Assembly: GCF_000243335.1 (NCBI RefSeq)
Contig: NZ_JH597773.1
Coordinates: 2,597,684 to 2,661,683, forward strand
DNA length: 64,000 nt
Source of the DNA: Leptonema illini DSM 21528
GTDB taxonomy: Bacteria; Spirochaetota; Leptospiria; Leptospirales; Leptonemataceae
Direction of reading: 5' to 3'
Shown: positions 25,953-34,427 of the stretch, one piece after another
Layout: each line of letters begins with the position of its first letter
Numbering within the stretch: the first letter of the stretch is position 1
Made by a program: the position numbers and the translations under genes
The notes under the pieces: model-generated
Seen by the model: the letters and a program-made list of their open reading frames with translations, nothing else
The model's database searches: none
What the model was told of the DNA's origin: nothing

Positions 25953-25966
25953 TTACGTTAACGTAA
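25953..25966 (-). promoter_or_regulatory. Palindromic operator candidate for LiuR upstream of liuA
   Basis: TTACGTTAACGTAA is a perfect 14-bp palindrome 9 bp before the liuA start. It resembles the LiuR operator described for proteobacterial branched-chain degradation genes, as I remember it. A TTGACC lies about 8 bp further upstream on the same strand. The nearby MerR-family gene is the obvious regulator. Binding is not shown by sequence alone. Confidence 0.6.
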
Positions 25967-26014
25967 AGATAGGGTCAAGAGAGAAATGCTGTCAGAGGGG
26001 TATGCCAGAGAGGA

Positions 26015-26043
26015 TTGACATCTATGACTGAACCACCCATACT
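26015..26043 (+). promoter_or_regulatory. Promoter of the vapB-like gene (leaderless)
   Basis: TTGACA at 26015-26020 and CATACT at 26038-26043 are separated by 17 bp. The ATG of the small antitoxin gene lies 5 bases after the -10 element, so transcription would begin at about the A of the start codon. Confidence 0.5.
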
Positions 26044-26048
26044 GAAGC

Positions 26049-26228
26049 ATGAAAACCACGGATGATGAGCTTGTGGCAAAGGCTATGGAGCTGTCCGGGA
26101 TTCGTGAGCAAACTGCACTTTTGAACGAAGGACTGAAAGCCCTGATAGAGAAGGCGGCCCGGCAAAGGCTGTCAAATCCTGGTGGCACACTTCCGGAGCT
26201 TCACGAAGTTCGACGCAGAAGATCCTGA
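26049..26228 (+). CDS. VapB-like antitoxin, orphan
   Basis: 59 residues. It begins MKTTDDELVAKAMELSG and continues with IREQTALLNEGLKALIEKAA, the pattern of the DUF2191/VapB ribbon-helix-helix antitoxins (substrate strand, then two helices ending in a charged tail). The gene sits between the liu operon and its regulator with a good promoter. I see no PIN-domain (VapC) toxin downstream: the frame is followed by the convergent merR gene after 15 bp. It is therefore either solitary, a DNA-binding regulator, or the remnant of a lost pair. Confidence 0.6.
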   Translation: MKTTDDELVAKAMELSGIREQTALLNEGLKALIEKAARQRLSNPGGTLPELHEVRRRRS

Positions 26229-26243
26229 TGGGCTGTCTGGTCC

Positions 26244-26660
26244 CTACTCCGCCCCGGCCTTTTCTGCCGGTTTGCCGAGCTTGCGGATGCGCAGCTGAAT
26301 CTGCCGCCTGAAGTCATCGATCTCTTTCTCGGCCTGTTCGAGGTCCTTCTTCTGCTGTTCGATGCGAAGCAGGTGATCCTGTAAGATGCAGTCCACTTCC
26401 TGAAGCATGATCGTCGTCGACTGATTGATCGTGAAGACCTGATTGATGTGGTGCATCTCTTCGAGGCTGAGCCCGACCTTTTTCAGGCGGCTGATGAAGC
26501 GCAGGCGCTGCAGGGCATCTTCGGTGAAAAGGCGACGGCCGCCGGGCAGGCGAGACGTCGGCCTCACAAGACCCAGCTCCTCGTAATAGCGGATGGTGCG
26601 CTGACTGACGCCGGCACGACGGGCCAGTTCGCCGGTTGTATATATGGGTTCTTCAGGCAT
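26244..26660 (-). CDS. liuR: MerR-family regulator, probably LiuR
   Basis: 138 residues. The N-terminal winged helix (YTTGELARRAGVSQRTIRYYEELGLVRP) and the following LPGGRRLFTEDALQRLRFI wing are typical of MerR; a long dimerisation coiled coil follows (residues 80-130). No metal-binding cysteines at the C-terminus, so it is not a metal sensor. LiuR regulators control leucine and isovalerate catabolism and lie next to their target operons, as here. It is on the same strand as liu with the vapB-like gene between. Confidence 0.72.
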   Translation of the reverse strand: MPEEPIYTTGELARRAGVSQRTIRYYEELGLVRPTSRLPGGRRLFTEDALQRLRFISRLKKVGLSLEEMHHINQVFTINQSTTIMLQEVDCILQDHLLRIEQQKKDLEQAEKEIDDFRRQIQLRIRKLGKPAEKAGAE

Positions 26661-26664
26661 TCAA

Positions 26665-26680
26665 GTGTAAATTCTTACAC
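26665..26680 (-). promoter_or_regulatory. Inverted repeat just upstream of merR/liuR
   Basis: GTGTAA and TTACAC arms flank 4 bases, starting 5 bp before the merR start codon. The core TTAC resembles half of the liuA operator candidate, so autoregulation is possible. Only one imperfectly matching site, so low certainty. Confidence 0.35.
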
Positions 26681-26727
26681 CGTGGAAGGAAGTCAATAAC
26701 CTCTATGGCGACTCGCCAATTTCAGGC

Positions 26728-27333
26728 CTATTCGAGCTCGTAAAGCTTGCTTTCTTTCAGGGAAGCGACTCCGGTGCTTTTCAGGGCCTCAAGAGCCTTC
26801 TTTGCGTCCTCTTTTGTCGCATAACAACCGGCAAAGAGGCGATGGCTATCAGAGCCCTCGACGGGTACGGCAAAGACATGGGCACGGTCGGGATTGAGAT
26901 CCTCGACGCCCTTGCAGGCCTGAAAGCGGATGCCATCGAGCTCTTCCATCTGATTGAGCGATCGGGCCAGCTCTCCGGCACGCTTTGCCGAGAAGGCGCC
27001 GATGCGAATGATCAGCGTCGCCCGCGCCGGCTCTCGAACCGCAGCGGGACGTTCCTCTTCTTGAACAGCTGCGGCGGGTTCGCTTGCAGCGTTAGCAAAC
27101 GACGTGGGTTTGCCATCGGGATATTTAACCAGGTTTTTCTCGATGCTTCGCAGCTCGGCGATCTTCAGTCCGGCCAGAATGCCGGCCGTAAAGACGAGGA
27201 TAGCTCCGGCGAGGCCCCATCCGAGAATTCGCGATAACTCAATGGGATTCTTCTGCTGGGCGGCAGGGCGGGCTGAACCGGCCGGAACGCCCGACAGCTT
27301 CTGCGAAAAATCGATGTTCTGAATGCCCGCCAT
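26728..27333 (-). CDS. Single-pass membrane protein with SPOR-like C-terminal domain
   Basis: 201 residues. One membrane helix at about 35-58 (ILGWGLAGAILVFTAGILAGL), an Ala/Pro/Glu-rich linker, then a C-terminal domain of about 90 residues with IIRIGAFSAKRAGELARSL and HRLFAGCYATKEDAKKALEAL, the pattern of SPOR (peptidoglycan-binding) repeats. It probably faces the periplasm and binds denuded glycan. Function beyond that is unknown. Confidence 0.6.
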   Translation of the reverse strand: MAGIQNIDFSQKLSGVPAGSARPAAQQKNPIELSRILGWGLAGAILVFTAGILAGLKIAELRSIEKNLVKYPDGKPTSFANAASEPAAAVQEEERPAAVREPARATLIIRIGAFSAKRAGELARSLNQMEELDGIRFQACKGVEDLNPDRAHVFAVPVEGSDSHRLFAGCYATKEDAKKALEALKSTGVASLKESKLYELE

Positions 27334-27397
27334 CCTCCTGAATATCGGCCGACTTGCGCGATGGGCTTCAGGATTTTCCTGCTTCAGGCAGCGAGAT

Positions 27398-28660
27398 TCA
27401 GGACTTCAGTTCGAGAAAGGCCTCTTCAAGCAGATCAAGGCCGCGAGCCGCCGTATCGAGATCGAGGTTTAGCGGCGGAAGCAGGCGGATGACCGTGTCG
27501 GCGGTGGCGTTTACGATCAGGCCTTTTTCAAGGCATCGAGCGGCGACCGGTCGCGAGGGCCGGTCCAGCTCAATACCGATCATCAGGCCGATGCCGCGCA
27601 CATCTTGAATGGCGGGGATCTTCTCCTGCATCATCTTCAGACGCTGGAAGAAGTACTCCGACATGGCGTTGACGTTATCGACGATCTCTCGCCCGACCAG
27701 GATGCGCAGGATCTCAAAACCGACGCGACAGGCCAGATGATTGCCGCCGAACGTGCTGCCATGCATGCCCGCTTCAAGCGTCGCCGCATGCTCCTCTGAA
27801 ATGATCAGGGCGCCAAGCGGAAGCCCGCCGCCAAGAGATTTGGCAAGGCTCATCGCATCGGGAAGGATATCATAATGCTCGAAGGCGAAAAGCTTGCCTG
27901 TACGTCCGAGCCCCGTCTGAATCTCGTCGACGACAAGAACGGCGTTATACTGAGTGCATAACTCTCGCGCCCGACGCACAAAATCGACGGGAAGCGGATT
28001 GATGCCGCCTTCACCCTGAACGATCTCGAAGATCATACCGCAGATCTCGCCGCCGTACTGCTCGAACGTGCGTTCGAGCGTCGTCAGGTCGGCCGGAATA
28101 TGCGAGATCTCTGGAAGCAGGTTACCGAAGCCCGTGCGAATCTTTGTATTGCCCGTCATCGCCATGGCAGCCGCCGTACGTCCATGAAAGCTGTGCTCGG
28201 TGGCAATGATGCGCTGCGCTCCCGATTTATTGAGCTGGCCGTGACGCCGCATGAGCTTGAAGGCGGCCTCGTTCGCCTCGGCACCGGAGTTCGAGAAGAA
28301 GACCTTACCAGGAAACGTATGCAGGATCAGCGCCTCGGCAAACTGCGCCTGTTCGGCGTTATAATAAAGATTGGAGCTGTGAATGATTCGCTCGGCCTGC
28401 TCACGAATAGCCTCAACGATATCGGCCTCGCCATGACCGAGATTTGTGACCGAGATGCCGCTTAAGAAGTCGATATACTCTTTCTGTTCTAAATCATAGA
28501 GCATCGCTCCCTGACCGAAATAGAATGCGACGGGATAACGGGTATAGGTTCCCAGCACGTACTGGCGCGTCTTCTCTTCGACCTCTTCATAGGATGGGGG
28601 CTGCCAGATGTCGGGCGATGCCGCCGTTTCGCCGTGATGGTCGTGATTATGATCGTGCAT
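27398..28660 (-). CDS. argD: Acetylornithine/succinyldiaminopimelate aminotransferase
   Basis: 420 residues, class III PLP-dependent. YFGQGAMLYDLEQKEYIDFLSG, HSSNLYYNAEQAQFAEAL, FFSNSGAEANEAAFKL, the Lys in LAKSLGGGLPLGA and TFGGNHLACRV are typical of ArgD. It adds about 25 residues at the N-terminus compared with the norm, starting MHDHNHDHHGE, a His-rich tail that could bind metal. Arginine synthesis is the likely pathway; lysine or ornithine roles cannot be excluded. Confidence 0.85.
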   Translation of the reverse strand: MHDHNHDHHGETAASPDIWQPPSYEEVEEKTRQYVLGTYTRYPVAFYFGQGAMLYDLEQKEYIDFLSGISVTNLGHGEADIVEAIREQAERIIHSSNLYYNAEQAQFAEALILHTFPGKVFFSNSGAEANEAAFKLMRRHGQLNKSGAQRIIATEHSFHGRTAAAMAMTGNTKIRTGFGNLLPEISHIPADLTTLERTFEQYGGEICGMIFEIVQGEGGINPLPVDFVRRARELCTQYNAVLVVDEIQTGLGRTGKLFAFEHYDILPDAMSLAKSLGGGLPLGALIISEEHAATLEAGMHGSTFGGNHLACRVGFEILRILVGREIVDNVNAMSEYFFQRLKMMQEKIPAIQDVRGIGLMIGIELDRPSRPVAARCLEKGLIVNATADTVIRLLPPLNLDLDTAARGLDLLEEAFLELKS

Positions 28661-28716
28661 AGGATTCTCCCGGTTACAGTTTTCCGCATCCGCTGCGGAG
28701 GCAAAGTCTTTCTTGT

Positions 28717-29532
28717 GTGAAATCCCATAGAGCAGACAATGACGTCATGCAGGGCTTCCATACTCGCTTTTCGGATCATGCCGTCGTTCGAGCCGTCTGG
28801 TGCAGATCCGAACGCCTTGCCCTGAATAAAAGAAGTCAGATTGAGCCCGATGCAAACTGCGATTTTATCTTCTGTTTTTCAGAGGAAGGCGATATCGTAA
28901 GTTCCATATTTGCGGGCTTTGATACGGTTGCCCAACCCTTCGAGGCCACGCCAGGCAACTTCACCTATGTCGGCATCCAGCTTCAGCCGCAGGCGGCAGC
29001 CTCAATGATCGGTGCCGATATGAAGGATTGTGTGAATCGCCGTCTCGCCCTGTCAGAGCTTCTCGGATCCCGGCAATCCCGAATACGGGACGCTCTCGAG
29101 CGCTTCAGCCGCTCTGCCCTGGCCGGGCCCGAACAGTTATCGCTTGCTCATCTTCAGCCGCTTTTCGGCCAGGTCCGCCATGATTCACTGCTTGTTACGT
29201 TGCAAGAGGCCTTGAAAGGTCGTCCCTTTCTCGATACGATAGCTGAGGTCGCCGACGATCAGGGTTTTTCTATACGGACGCTCGAACGTCGCTCTTTGCA
29301 ATCAACTGGACTCACGCCACGCGAGCTGATCCGTATCTATCGCTTTGTGAGAGCGCGAAAGCTGTACAGGCCGGGTATATCCTTTGCCGAACTGGCGCTC
29401 GCCGGCGGTTTCGCCGATCAGGCCCATATGAGCCGGGAGTTCAGGCGTATCGTCGGCAGGCCGCCCTCCCGTTATTTTCAGCGACGCTGTCGCCCGGATT
29501 CAAGACAGAGGCTCTTTGATTTGATACAGTAG
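28717..29532 (+). CDS. AraC-family transcriptional regulator
   Basis: About 271 residues (GTG at 28717; an ATG at 28747 is equally possible). The C-terminal 100 residues carry the double helix-turn-helix: FLDTIAEVADDQGFSIRTLERR and SFAELALAGGFADQAHMSREFRRIVGRPPSRYF. The N-terminal part is a sensing domain without a known signature. Divergent from argD and followed after 4 bp by a VOC-family gene it may regulate. Confidence 0.8.
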   Translation: MKSHRADNDVMQGFHTRFSDHAVVRAVWCRSERLALNKRSQIEPDANCDFIFCFSEEGDIVSSIFAGFDTVAQPFEATPGNFTYVGIQLQPQAAASMIGADMKDCVNRRLALSELLGSRQSRIRDALERFSRSALAGPEQLSLAHLQPLFGQVRHDSLLVTLQEALKGRPFLDTIAEVADDQGFSIRTLERRSLQSTGLTPRELIRIYRFVRARKLYRPGISFAELALAGGFADQAHMSREFRRIVGRPPSRYFQRRCRPDSRQRLFDLIQ

Positions 29533-29536
29533 CCTC

Positions 29537-30019
29537 ATGAAAGCAAAACTATCCCTGACCGCAATACTGGTCGACGACATGAAGGCCAGTCGAGCCTTCT
29601 ATGAATCCGGATTGCAGCAGATCGTCACAGTCGACAGCGAATCGCATGTTTCTTATGAAGGTGGATTCTCGCTCTGGCTGCGCCCGATGGCCGTTGAATT
29701 AATCGCCGGGGTGAAGGCGCCGCCACGCGAGAAATCCGGCTTACAGAACATAGAATATGAACTGAGCTTTGAATGCGACGACATAGAGGCGATGCGCCGG
29801 CATCTTCTCGGCCTCGGACATTCGCTGATCCATGAGATCAGAGAAGAACCCTGGGGGCAGCGGCTCTTTCGCCTCTGCGATCCTGACGGTCACGTCGTCG
29901 AGATCGGCGAACCGATGATCGCCGCTCTGAAGCGCATCCACGCAGAGACGGGCGACATCGAACAGACATCGTTAAGAACTCATACGCCCGTCGACGTATT
30001 ACGGTGGCTTCTCGACTAA
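29537..30019 (+). CDS. VOC-family (glyoxalase/bleomycin resistance-like) protein
   Basis: 160 residues with the beta-alpha-beta-beta-beta pattern: LTAILVDDMKASRAFYESGL at the N-terminus and FRLCDPDGHVVEIGEPM near residue 115, with the Glu/His metal ligands. Members act on small reactive metabolites or bind drugs; the substrate is unknown. The close spacing to the AraC gene suggests cotranscription. Confidence 0.75.
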   Translation: MKAKLSLTAILVDDMKASRAFYESGLQQIVTVDSESHVSYEGGFSLWLRPMAVELIAGVKAPPREKSGLQNIEYELSFECDDIEAMRRHLLGLGHSLIHEIREEPWGQRLFRLCDPDGHVVEIGEPMIAALKRIHAETGDIEQTSLRTHTPVDVLRWLLD

Positions 30020-30115
30020 CGACAGGCACAAACAGGACCGGGTTTCCAGCGGCAGCCCCTGCTCAGAGGCCTGTCCTGAATGTGGCCCGAACAGGCGTCG
30101 ACCCAGAACGAACGG

Positions 30116-31873
30116 TTAACCCGTCAGGCCCGTTTTTGCAAGAAACAATCCCGACACGGTTGAGAGTTCGTTCTCAAGCTCTTTGCGCAGCGATCGCAGC
30201 TCTTCGATGCTCTGCGGTTGCAGGCGGTGCTTCAGGCTCGCATAGAGCTTCACTTTCGGCTCTGTGCCCGACGGGCGTATCGTTAACACACCCTCGGCGT
30301 CGAGGATAAACTGTAAGACGTTCGATTTCGGCAGATTGGCGAATCGATTTGCATCGGCTTTGCCGTCGACGGTTTGCAGTTTATAGTCGAGAACGGAGAC
30401 GATGGTGCGTTCGCCCAGCTTCATGCCTTTCATGTCTGTGGCGCGAAGGCCGTCGATCGTTCGATTCATGCGTTCGAGTCCATCAAGGCCTTTCATCGTC
30501 ACCGACTTCAGATCTTCAAGATAGAGACCGTACTTGAGATACACCTCATCCAGATAATCGAGAAGGTTTCCCTTCTGATCGGCGACCATACACAGAAGAA
30601 GCGTCGATGCAAGCGAGTCTTTGTCGCGAACAAATTCTACGGGCAGGTAGCCATAGGATTCTTCCCCACCGAACAGGTAATAGTCTTTCGAAGAGTCGAA
30701 TCCGGCCTGATCGTTTTCGAGCCAGCGCATCTGTTCGGCGATATACTTGAAGCCTGTTAATACGTCGCGCACGGCCACTCCATGCGCCTCGGCGATACGC
30801 TTCTGAAGCTCGGTCGTAACGATCGTCTTGAAGACCTGCGCTCCGGGTTTTGCATAGTTCTCGCAGAGGAAGGCGCAGAGAATCGAACCGGTCTGGTTGC
30901 CGTTGATCAGCGTATAATCGCCGTCGGCGTTCCGGATGCCCGCTCCCATGCGGTCGGCATCGGGATCGGTGGCCACGAAAAGATCGGCATTATGCTTCAG
31001 CGCGGTCTGCCGGCATAAATCAAGCGCCTCGGGCTCCTCGGGATTGGGGAAGGCGACGGTGGGGAATTCGCCGTCGGGTTCGATCTGCTCGGCGACGGGA
31101 ATCACCTTTGCTCCATATTTTTCGAGCAGGCCTGGCATATACGGACCGCCCGTGCCATGCAGAGGCGAATAGGCGATGGTCAGAGGCTTAGAAAGCTTCT
31201 TCACCCATGAAACGCCGTCAAACTCGTCGTAATAGGCCTTCTTGATCTGATCGCCGACGACCATGACGTTCTTCTGATACATCGGCTCGTCGGGCTCGAC
31301 AAAGGGGATGTTCCAGTCCTTGATCGATTCGATCTCTTTTTCCAGGGCAACCTGGTCATCGCCCGTAAACTGAGAACCGTCTGAGAGATAAACCTTATAG
31401 CCGTTATACTCCGGAGGGTTATGCGAAGCCGTGATGACGACGCCTCCGGAGGCCTTCAGGCGACGTGTTGCATACGACAGGATGGGCGTCGGCGTGACGC
31501 CGTCGAACAGATGCACCTTGACGCCCTGTCCGGCAAAGACGCCGGCCGTGATGCGAGCGAACTCGACGCTCATACGCCGCGAATCATGGGCGATGACGAC
31601 AGACGGGGAATTGAAATTCTTGTTGAGATAATGCGCGAAGCCGAGAGTCGACTTTCCGACCGTCCACGCGTTCATGCGATTCGGTCCGTGGCCGAGCACG
31701 CCGCGCAGGCCGCCAGTGCCGAATTTGATCTCTTCCATAAAAGCGAAGACGTCTTCGCTGCGGTCCCCTGAAAGAAAGCGCTGATAGATCTTCGCCGCTT
31801 CGTCTCTGATTTCGAGCGGAAAGGAAGGAGCGCACCAGTCGAGGATGCGGGCCTGGATGGTCGGATTGGACAT
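30116..31873 (-). CDS. Phosphohexomutase (phosphoglucomutase/phosphomannomutase, PgcA/PGM2-type)
   Basis: 585 residues, four-domain alpha-D-phosphohexomutase. The catalytic Ser lies in VVITASHNPPEYNGYKVYL, the metal loop is ATDPDADRMG, the sugar-binding loop FGGEESYGYL and the C-terminal phosphate loop is IRPSGTEPKVKLY. Interconverts hexose 1- and 6-phosphates for glycogen or surface glycan synthesis. The length matches the PGM2/PgcA subgroup. I chose the ATG at 31871-31873; a 34-residue upstream extension looks non-coding. Confidence 0.88.
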   Translation of the reverse strand: MSNPTIQARILDWCAPSFPLEIRDEAAKIYQRFLSGDRSEDVFAFMEEIKFGTGGLRGVLGHGPNRMNAWTVGKSTLGFAHYLNKNFNSPSVVIAHDSRRMSVEFARITAGVFAGQGVKVHLFDGVTPTPILSYATRRLKASGGVVITASHNPPEYNGYKVYLSDGSQFTGDDQVALEKEIESIKDWNIPFVEPDEPMYQKNVMVVGDQIKKAYYDEFDGVSWVKKLSKPLTIAYSPLHGTGGPYMPGLLEKYGAKVIPVAEQIEPDGEFPTVAFPNPEEPEALDLCRQTALKHNADLFVATDPDADRMGAGIRNADGDYTLINGNQTGSILCAFLCENYAKPGAQVFKTIVTTELQKRIAEAHGVAVRDVLTGFKYIAEQMRWLENDQAGFDSSKDYYLFGGEESYGYLPVEFVRDKDSLASTLLLCMVADQKGNLLDYLDEVYLKYGLYLEDLKSVTMKGLDGLERMNRTIDGLRATDMKGMKLGERTIVSVLDYKLQTVDGKADANRFANLPKSNVLQFILDAEGVLTIRPSGTEPKVKLYASLKHRLQPQSIEELRSLRKELENELSTVSGLFLAKTGLTG

Positions 31874-31997
31874 GCTGCAAAACTGCCGTTCCCATCCTTG
31901 CGGGCAAGCAGAATTGAGGCAGCCAGAAATGCCGGCGGCGGCAAAAGGTCGGAGCCCCTGCAAAAAGGGCCCCAACCCGCACCATCAAACGACAGGA

Positions 31998-33698
31998 TCA
32001 GAAAATAAACGTCACCGCAAGGTTGAAGCGGTCGATCTTGTTGTTGCTCGTATTGAAGCGATCCTCGTCTTTATACAGATTCGACTTAGAATCCCACCAT
32101 TCGTAGTCGGCCTTGATGGCGACGTTCGGATGCGGATAATAAGCAAAGCCGACGGTGTGGATGCGGCGATCGTTGACCTTGTTCGCCGTGCCCGGTTCTT
32201 CGTACTCGGCGAAATCCGACACGTCGGTGACGACACCGTATTTCTTTGCCTCGGCGACGGTCAGCGCTCCGGGAAGCAGAGTGCTCTCTCCGGACGTTTT
32301 CAGAAGTCCGCCCGACTGCTTTGCAATCTCGTTCTCGATGTACTGCTGCGGACCGGCCTTCACCGTATTCTTTGCCGTATTCACATATTCGTTGCGACCG
32401 AAGATGACGAATTTATGGGCCCATCCCAGTACGGGGGCGATGTTGTAACCGACCGTGATGTAGCCGCCTTCGACCTCGGTGGCGATGTTCTTGCCGGTTT
32501 TCATGTTCAGAGCGCGAGCGCCGTCTTCGTCGATCCAGCCGCGAGCAAAAAGGCCCGTAAAACTGAACGGCCCTTTTTCAAACTGAACATGCCCTTCGGC
32601 GATACGCACCAGGGGGCGAATCTTGCGAGATTGATCCCACTCTTTCTGCGTGTAATCCGTGAGGCGACTTTTCAGATTGGCATCGGTAACATCGGCAAAG
32701 ACCTGAGTCATATCGAGACGCGAAGCGAGATCGGCCCTCGCGATTTCGTTCTGACCGGCCCAGCCATGATAGTACGAACCGCCCGCCGTCAGGCCTTCAA
32801 TCGGGTGAACGTCCAGCGAAGCTACGTAGGCGATATCGGTAAAGTCCGCCTTCGAGCCTTTATAACGACCTTCTCGAATCCAGCCGGAATCATTGAAGTT
32901 CGCCCCTTTCATGCCGTTGAAAACGCCGGTCTTATACGAAATAAGCCCACCGGCAAGGTTACCGTGGATCATAACGCCGAGATCTCTCCAGGTGGAGGGG
33001 ATGATCTGCGATTCCGTATAGGGACGCTCAACCGAATAGAAGGTCGTCGGTTCGTGATTCTCGTTTGTGATACCGACGGGCATCAGTTGCAGGCCGGCCG
33101 CTACCTGAAAGGCATCATGGAACTTGAAATCCAGATACATGAACTCGGCATAGACCTCGCCTTTCTGGATGGTCTCTTTTTTACACGTCGCCGAGGCAAG
33201 CACCGTCGCGTTATCCGAGCCACCGCCCTGGTCCACCGTCGTCGAGCTTGTTGTAATGTCTGTACAGACGCTTTTCGCCTCGAATCCGGCATGCTCGTAT
33301 TCGATCTCGGTGTTCAGAACGATCCAGTCGTTAAAGCGATATCCGGCGTAGAGGATAAAGCGCTGCAGATCGCCCGTATCCTTCTTGTAGGCGGATTGGT
33401 TATTCTGGTATTTCACCTCGCCGTAACCGCCCCAGGAGAGGCCTTCTTCAACGTAGTAAACGCTGGAAGCGGCGGGCCCGAGGCCGCCATAGCTGCGGTA
33501 TTCTTTCGTCGCTCGTTTGAGCTTGGCGTTCTCGACCTCTTCTTCAAGAAGCTCGATACGCTCCCGATCCGTCATGCCTGTTTTTGTCTCGCGTTTGCGA
33601 TCCTCTTTGTTTGCAGGCTCCTGTGCCATGATAGCGGCCGGAGCAATAAGCAGAAAAAGACCAAGAAGCCCTTTTTTGCAATTGATTTTCAGTCTCAC
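31998..33698 (-). CDS. Large outer-membrane porin, phosphate-selective porin-like
   Basis: 566 residues. Signal peptide MRLKINCKKGLLGLFLLI ends at AIMAQ; a short charged coiled coil (RERIELLEEEVENAKLKRA) follows, then a long beta-strand-rich region (YGEVKYQNNQ, FILYAGYRFNDWIVLNTEIEYEH, LTAGGSYYHGWAG) ending in a C-terminal Phe (LAVTFIF), the usual end of beta-barrel proteins. The layout resembles OprP/OprO-like porins. The GTG start at 33696-33698 is supported by GGAGG 8 bases upstream. The upstream 157 bp contain TATAAA-like and inverted-repeat sequence (TGAGAAT, 7 bases, ATTTTCA) but no clear operator. Confidence 0.72.
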   Translation of the reverse strand: MRLKINCKKGLLGLFLLIAPAAIMAQEPANKEDRKRETKTGMTDRERIELLEEEVENAKLKRATKEYRSYGGLGPAASSVYYVEEGLSWGGYGEVKYQNNQSAYKKDTGDLQRFILYAGYRFNDWIVLNTEIEYEHAGFEAKSVCTDITTSSTTVDQGGGSDNATVLASATCKKETIQKGEVYAEFMYLDFKFHDAFQVAAGLQLMPVGITNENHEPTTFYSVERPYTESQIIPSTWRDLGVMIHGNLAGGLISYKTGVFNGMKGANFNDSGWIREGRYKGSKADFTDIAYVASLDVHPIEGLTAGGSYYHGWAGQNEIARADLASRLDMTQVFADVTDANLKSRLTDYTQKEWDQSRKIRPLVRIAEGHVQFEKGPFSFTGLFARGWIDEDGARALNMKTGKNIATEVEGGYITVGYNIAPVLGWAHKFVIFGRNEYVNTAKNTVKAGPQQYIENEIAKQSGGLLKTSGESTLLPGALTVAEAKKYGVVTDVSDFAEYEEPGTANKVNDRRIHTVGFAYYPHPNVAIKADYEWWDSKSNLYKDEDRFNTSNNKIDRFNLAVTFIF

Positions 33699-33855
33699 TT
33701 CAGTTCCTCCGAAGGCCAGTGCTCACACTCCAGACGAACCGTCAATGAAAATGCGACTTATTCTCAAAATCAGCTTGAAATAAGATTACATTGTGCAGGC
33801 AATTTTATAATCGGACAAACCGAGCATCAACCGACAGGTGTCGAATCTAAATCCG

Positions 33856-34332
33856 CTATAGCGTCGAAAAAACAGTCAGCTGTGTCATGTAATCTTTGGG
33901 GAATCCGTTCTCGCAACCGTTACTCACAATCAGGTTGAGGTATTCTTTCGTAGGATGTTGATGCCCGGACTTTTCCTTGTTGAGTACGACCTTATAGGTG
34001 ATGGCCTCCACAGGGGAATCGTTAAAAATCACCTTGCATTCCATCTCAAGATAATGTTTTGGATGCCCTTCTTTAGGGCGAAGAATCTGGTCTCTGGTTT
34101 TCTCATCCACTTCGAACAGCAGGCCGTACACCCTGTTGCCTTTCGACGGCATAATGTTAGCTGCACCGGCCTTTCTGAGCGTGGAATAGTAATTAAAAGC
34201 CAATTTAAAATCTTCCAGATAGGCTATGCCCAGCTTGTGAAGACAGAAGGAAGAAAGATCATGTCCTTTATCCTTGCACCATCGGCTGAGATCGGCCATA
34301 TCCATATTAGAGCCGTAGGCAAAATAATACAT
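33856..34332 (-). CDS. Gamma-glutamylcyclotransferase-like protein
   Basis: 158 residues from MYYFAYGSNMDMADL, the phosphate-binding YxxxGSN loop of the GGCT fold. The catalytic Glu is probable in the VYGLLFEVDEK region. Members degrade gamma-glutamyl peptides or related amines; the exact substrate is uncertain. Base composition is clearly lower in GC than its neighbours, suggesting transfer. A near-perfect promoter lies upstream and would leave only a few bases of leader. Confidence 0.72.
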   Translation of the reverse strand: MYYFAYGSNMDMADLSRWCKDKGHDLSSFCLHKLGIAYLEDFKLAFNYYSTLRKAGAANIMPSKGNRVYGLLFEVDEKTRDQILRPKEGHPKHYLEMECKVIFNDSPVEAITYKVVLNKEKSGHQHPTKEYLNLIVSNGCENGFPKDYMTQLTVFSTL

Positions 34333-34342
34333 CGCAACCAAT

Positions 34343-34371
34343 ACTATACCCCGCAACAAAACCCATGTCAA
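34343..34371 (-). promoter_or_regulatory. Strong sigma70-type promoter for the GGCT-like gene
   Basis: TTGACA (34366-34371) and TATAGT (34343-34348) on the minus strand with a 17-bp spacer. The start codon is 10 bp after the -10, so the mRNA leader should be only about 3-5 bases. Confidence 0.75.
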
Positions 34372-34401
34372 CAAAAAAGGCCGGATTTTATTCCGGCCTT
34401 T
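34372..34401 (-). terminator. Rho-independent terminator of the sdhCAB operon
   Basis: On the minus strand AGGCCGGA, a 5-base AT loop and TCCGGCC form a GC-rich stem followed by six T. It lies about 27 bp after the sdhB stop and abuts the promoter of the next gene. Confidence 0.85.
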
Positions 34402-34427
34402 CTCACTTCTCAGTCAATGACTCCCGA

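Noticed and set aside
33720-33800. Fur-type operator before the porin gene
   Set aside because: TGAGAAT and ATTTTCA arms are separated by 7 bases, not by the single base of a Fur 7-1-7 site, so the match is not convincing.
31845-33938. A 697-codon open frame on the plus strand
   Set aside because: It lies antisense to the porin (signal peptide, coiled coil and terminal Phe all on the minus strand). Its translation has no recognisable domain and is produced by the codon bias of the real gene.
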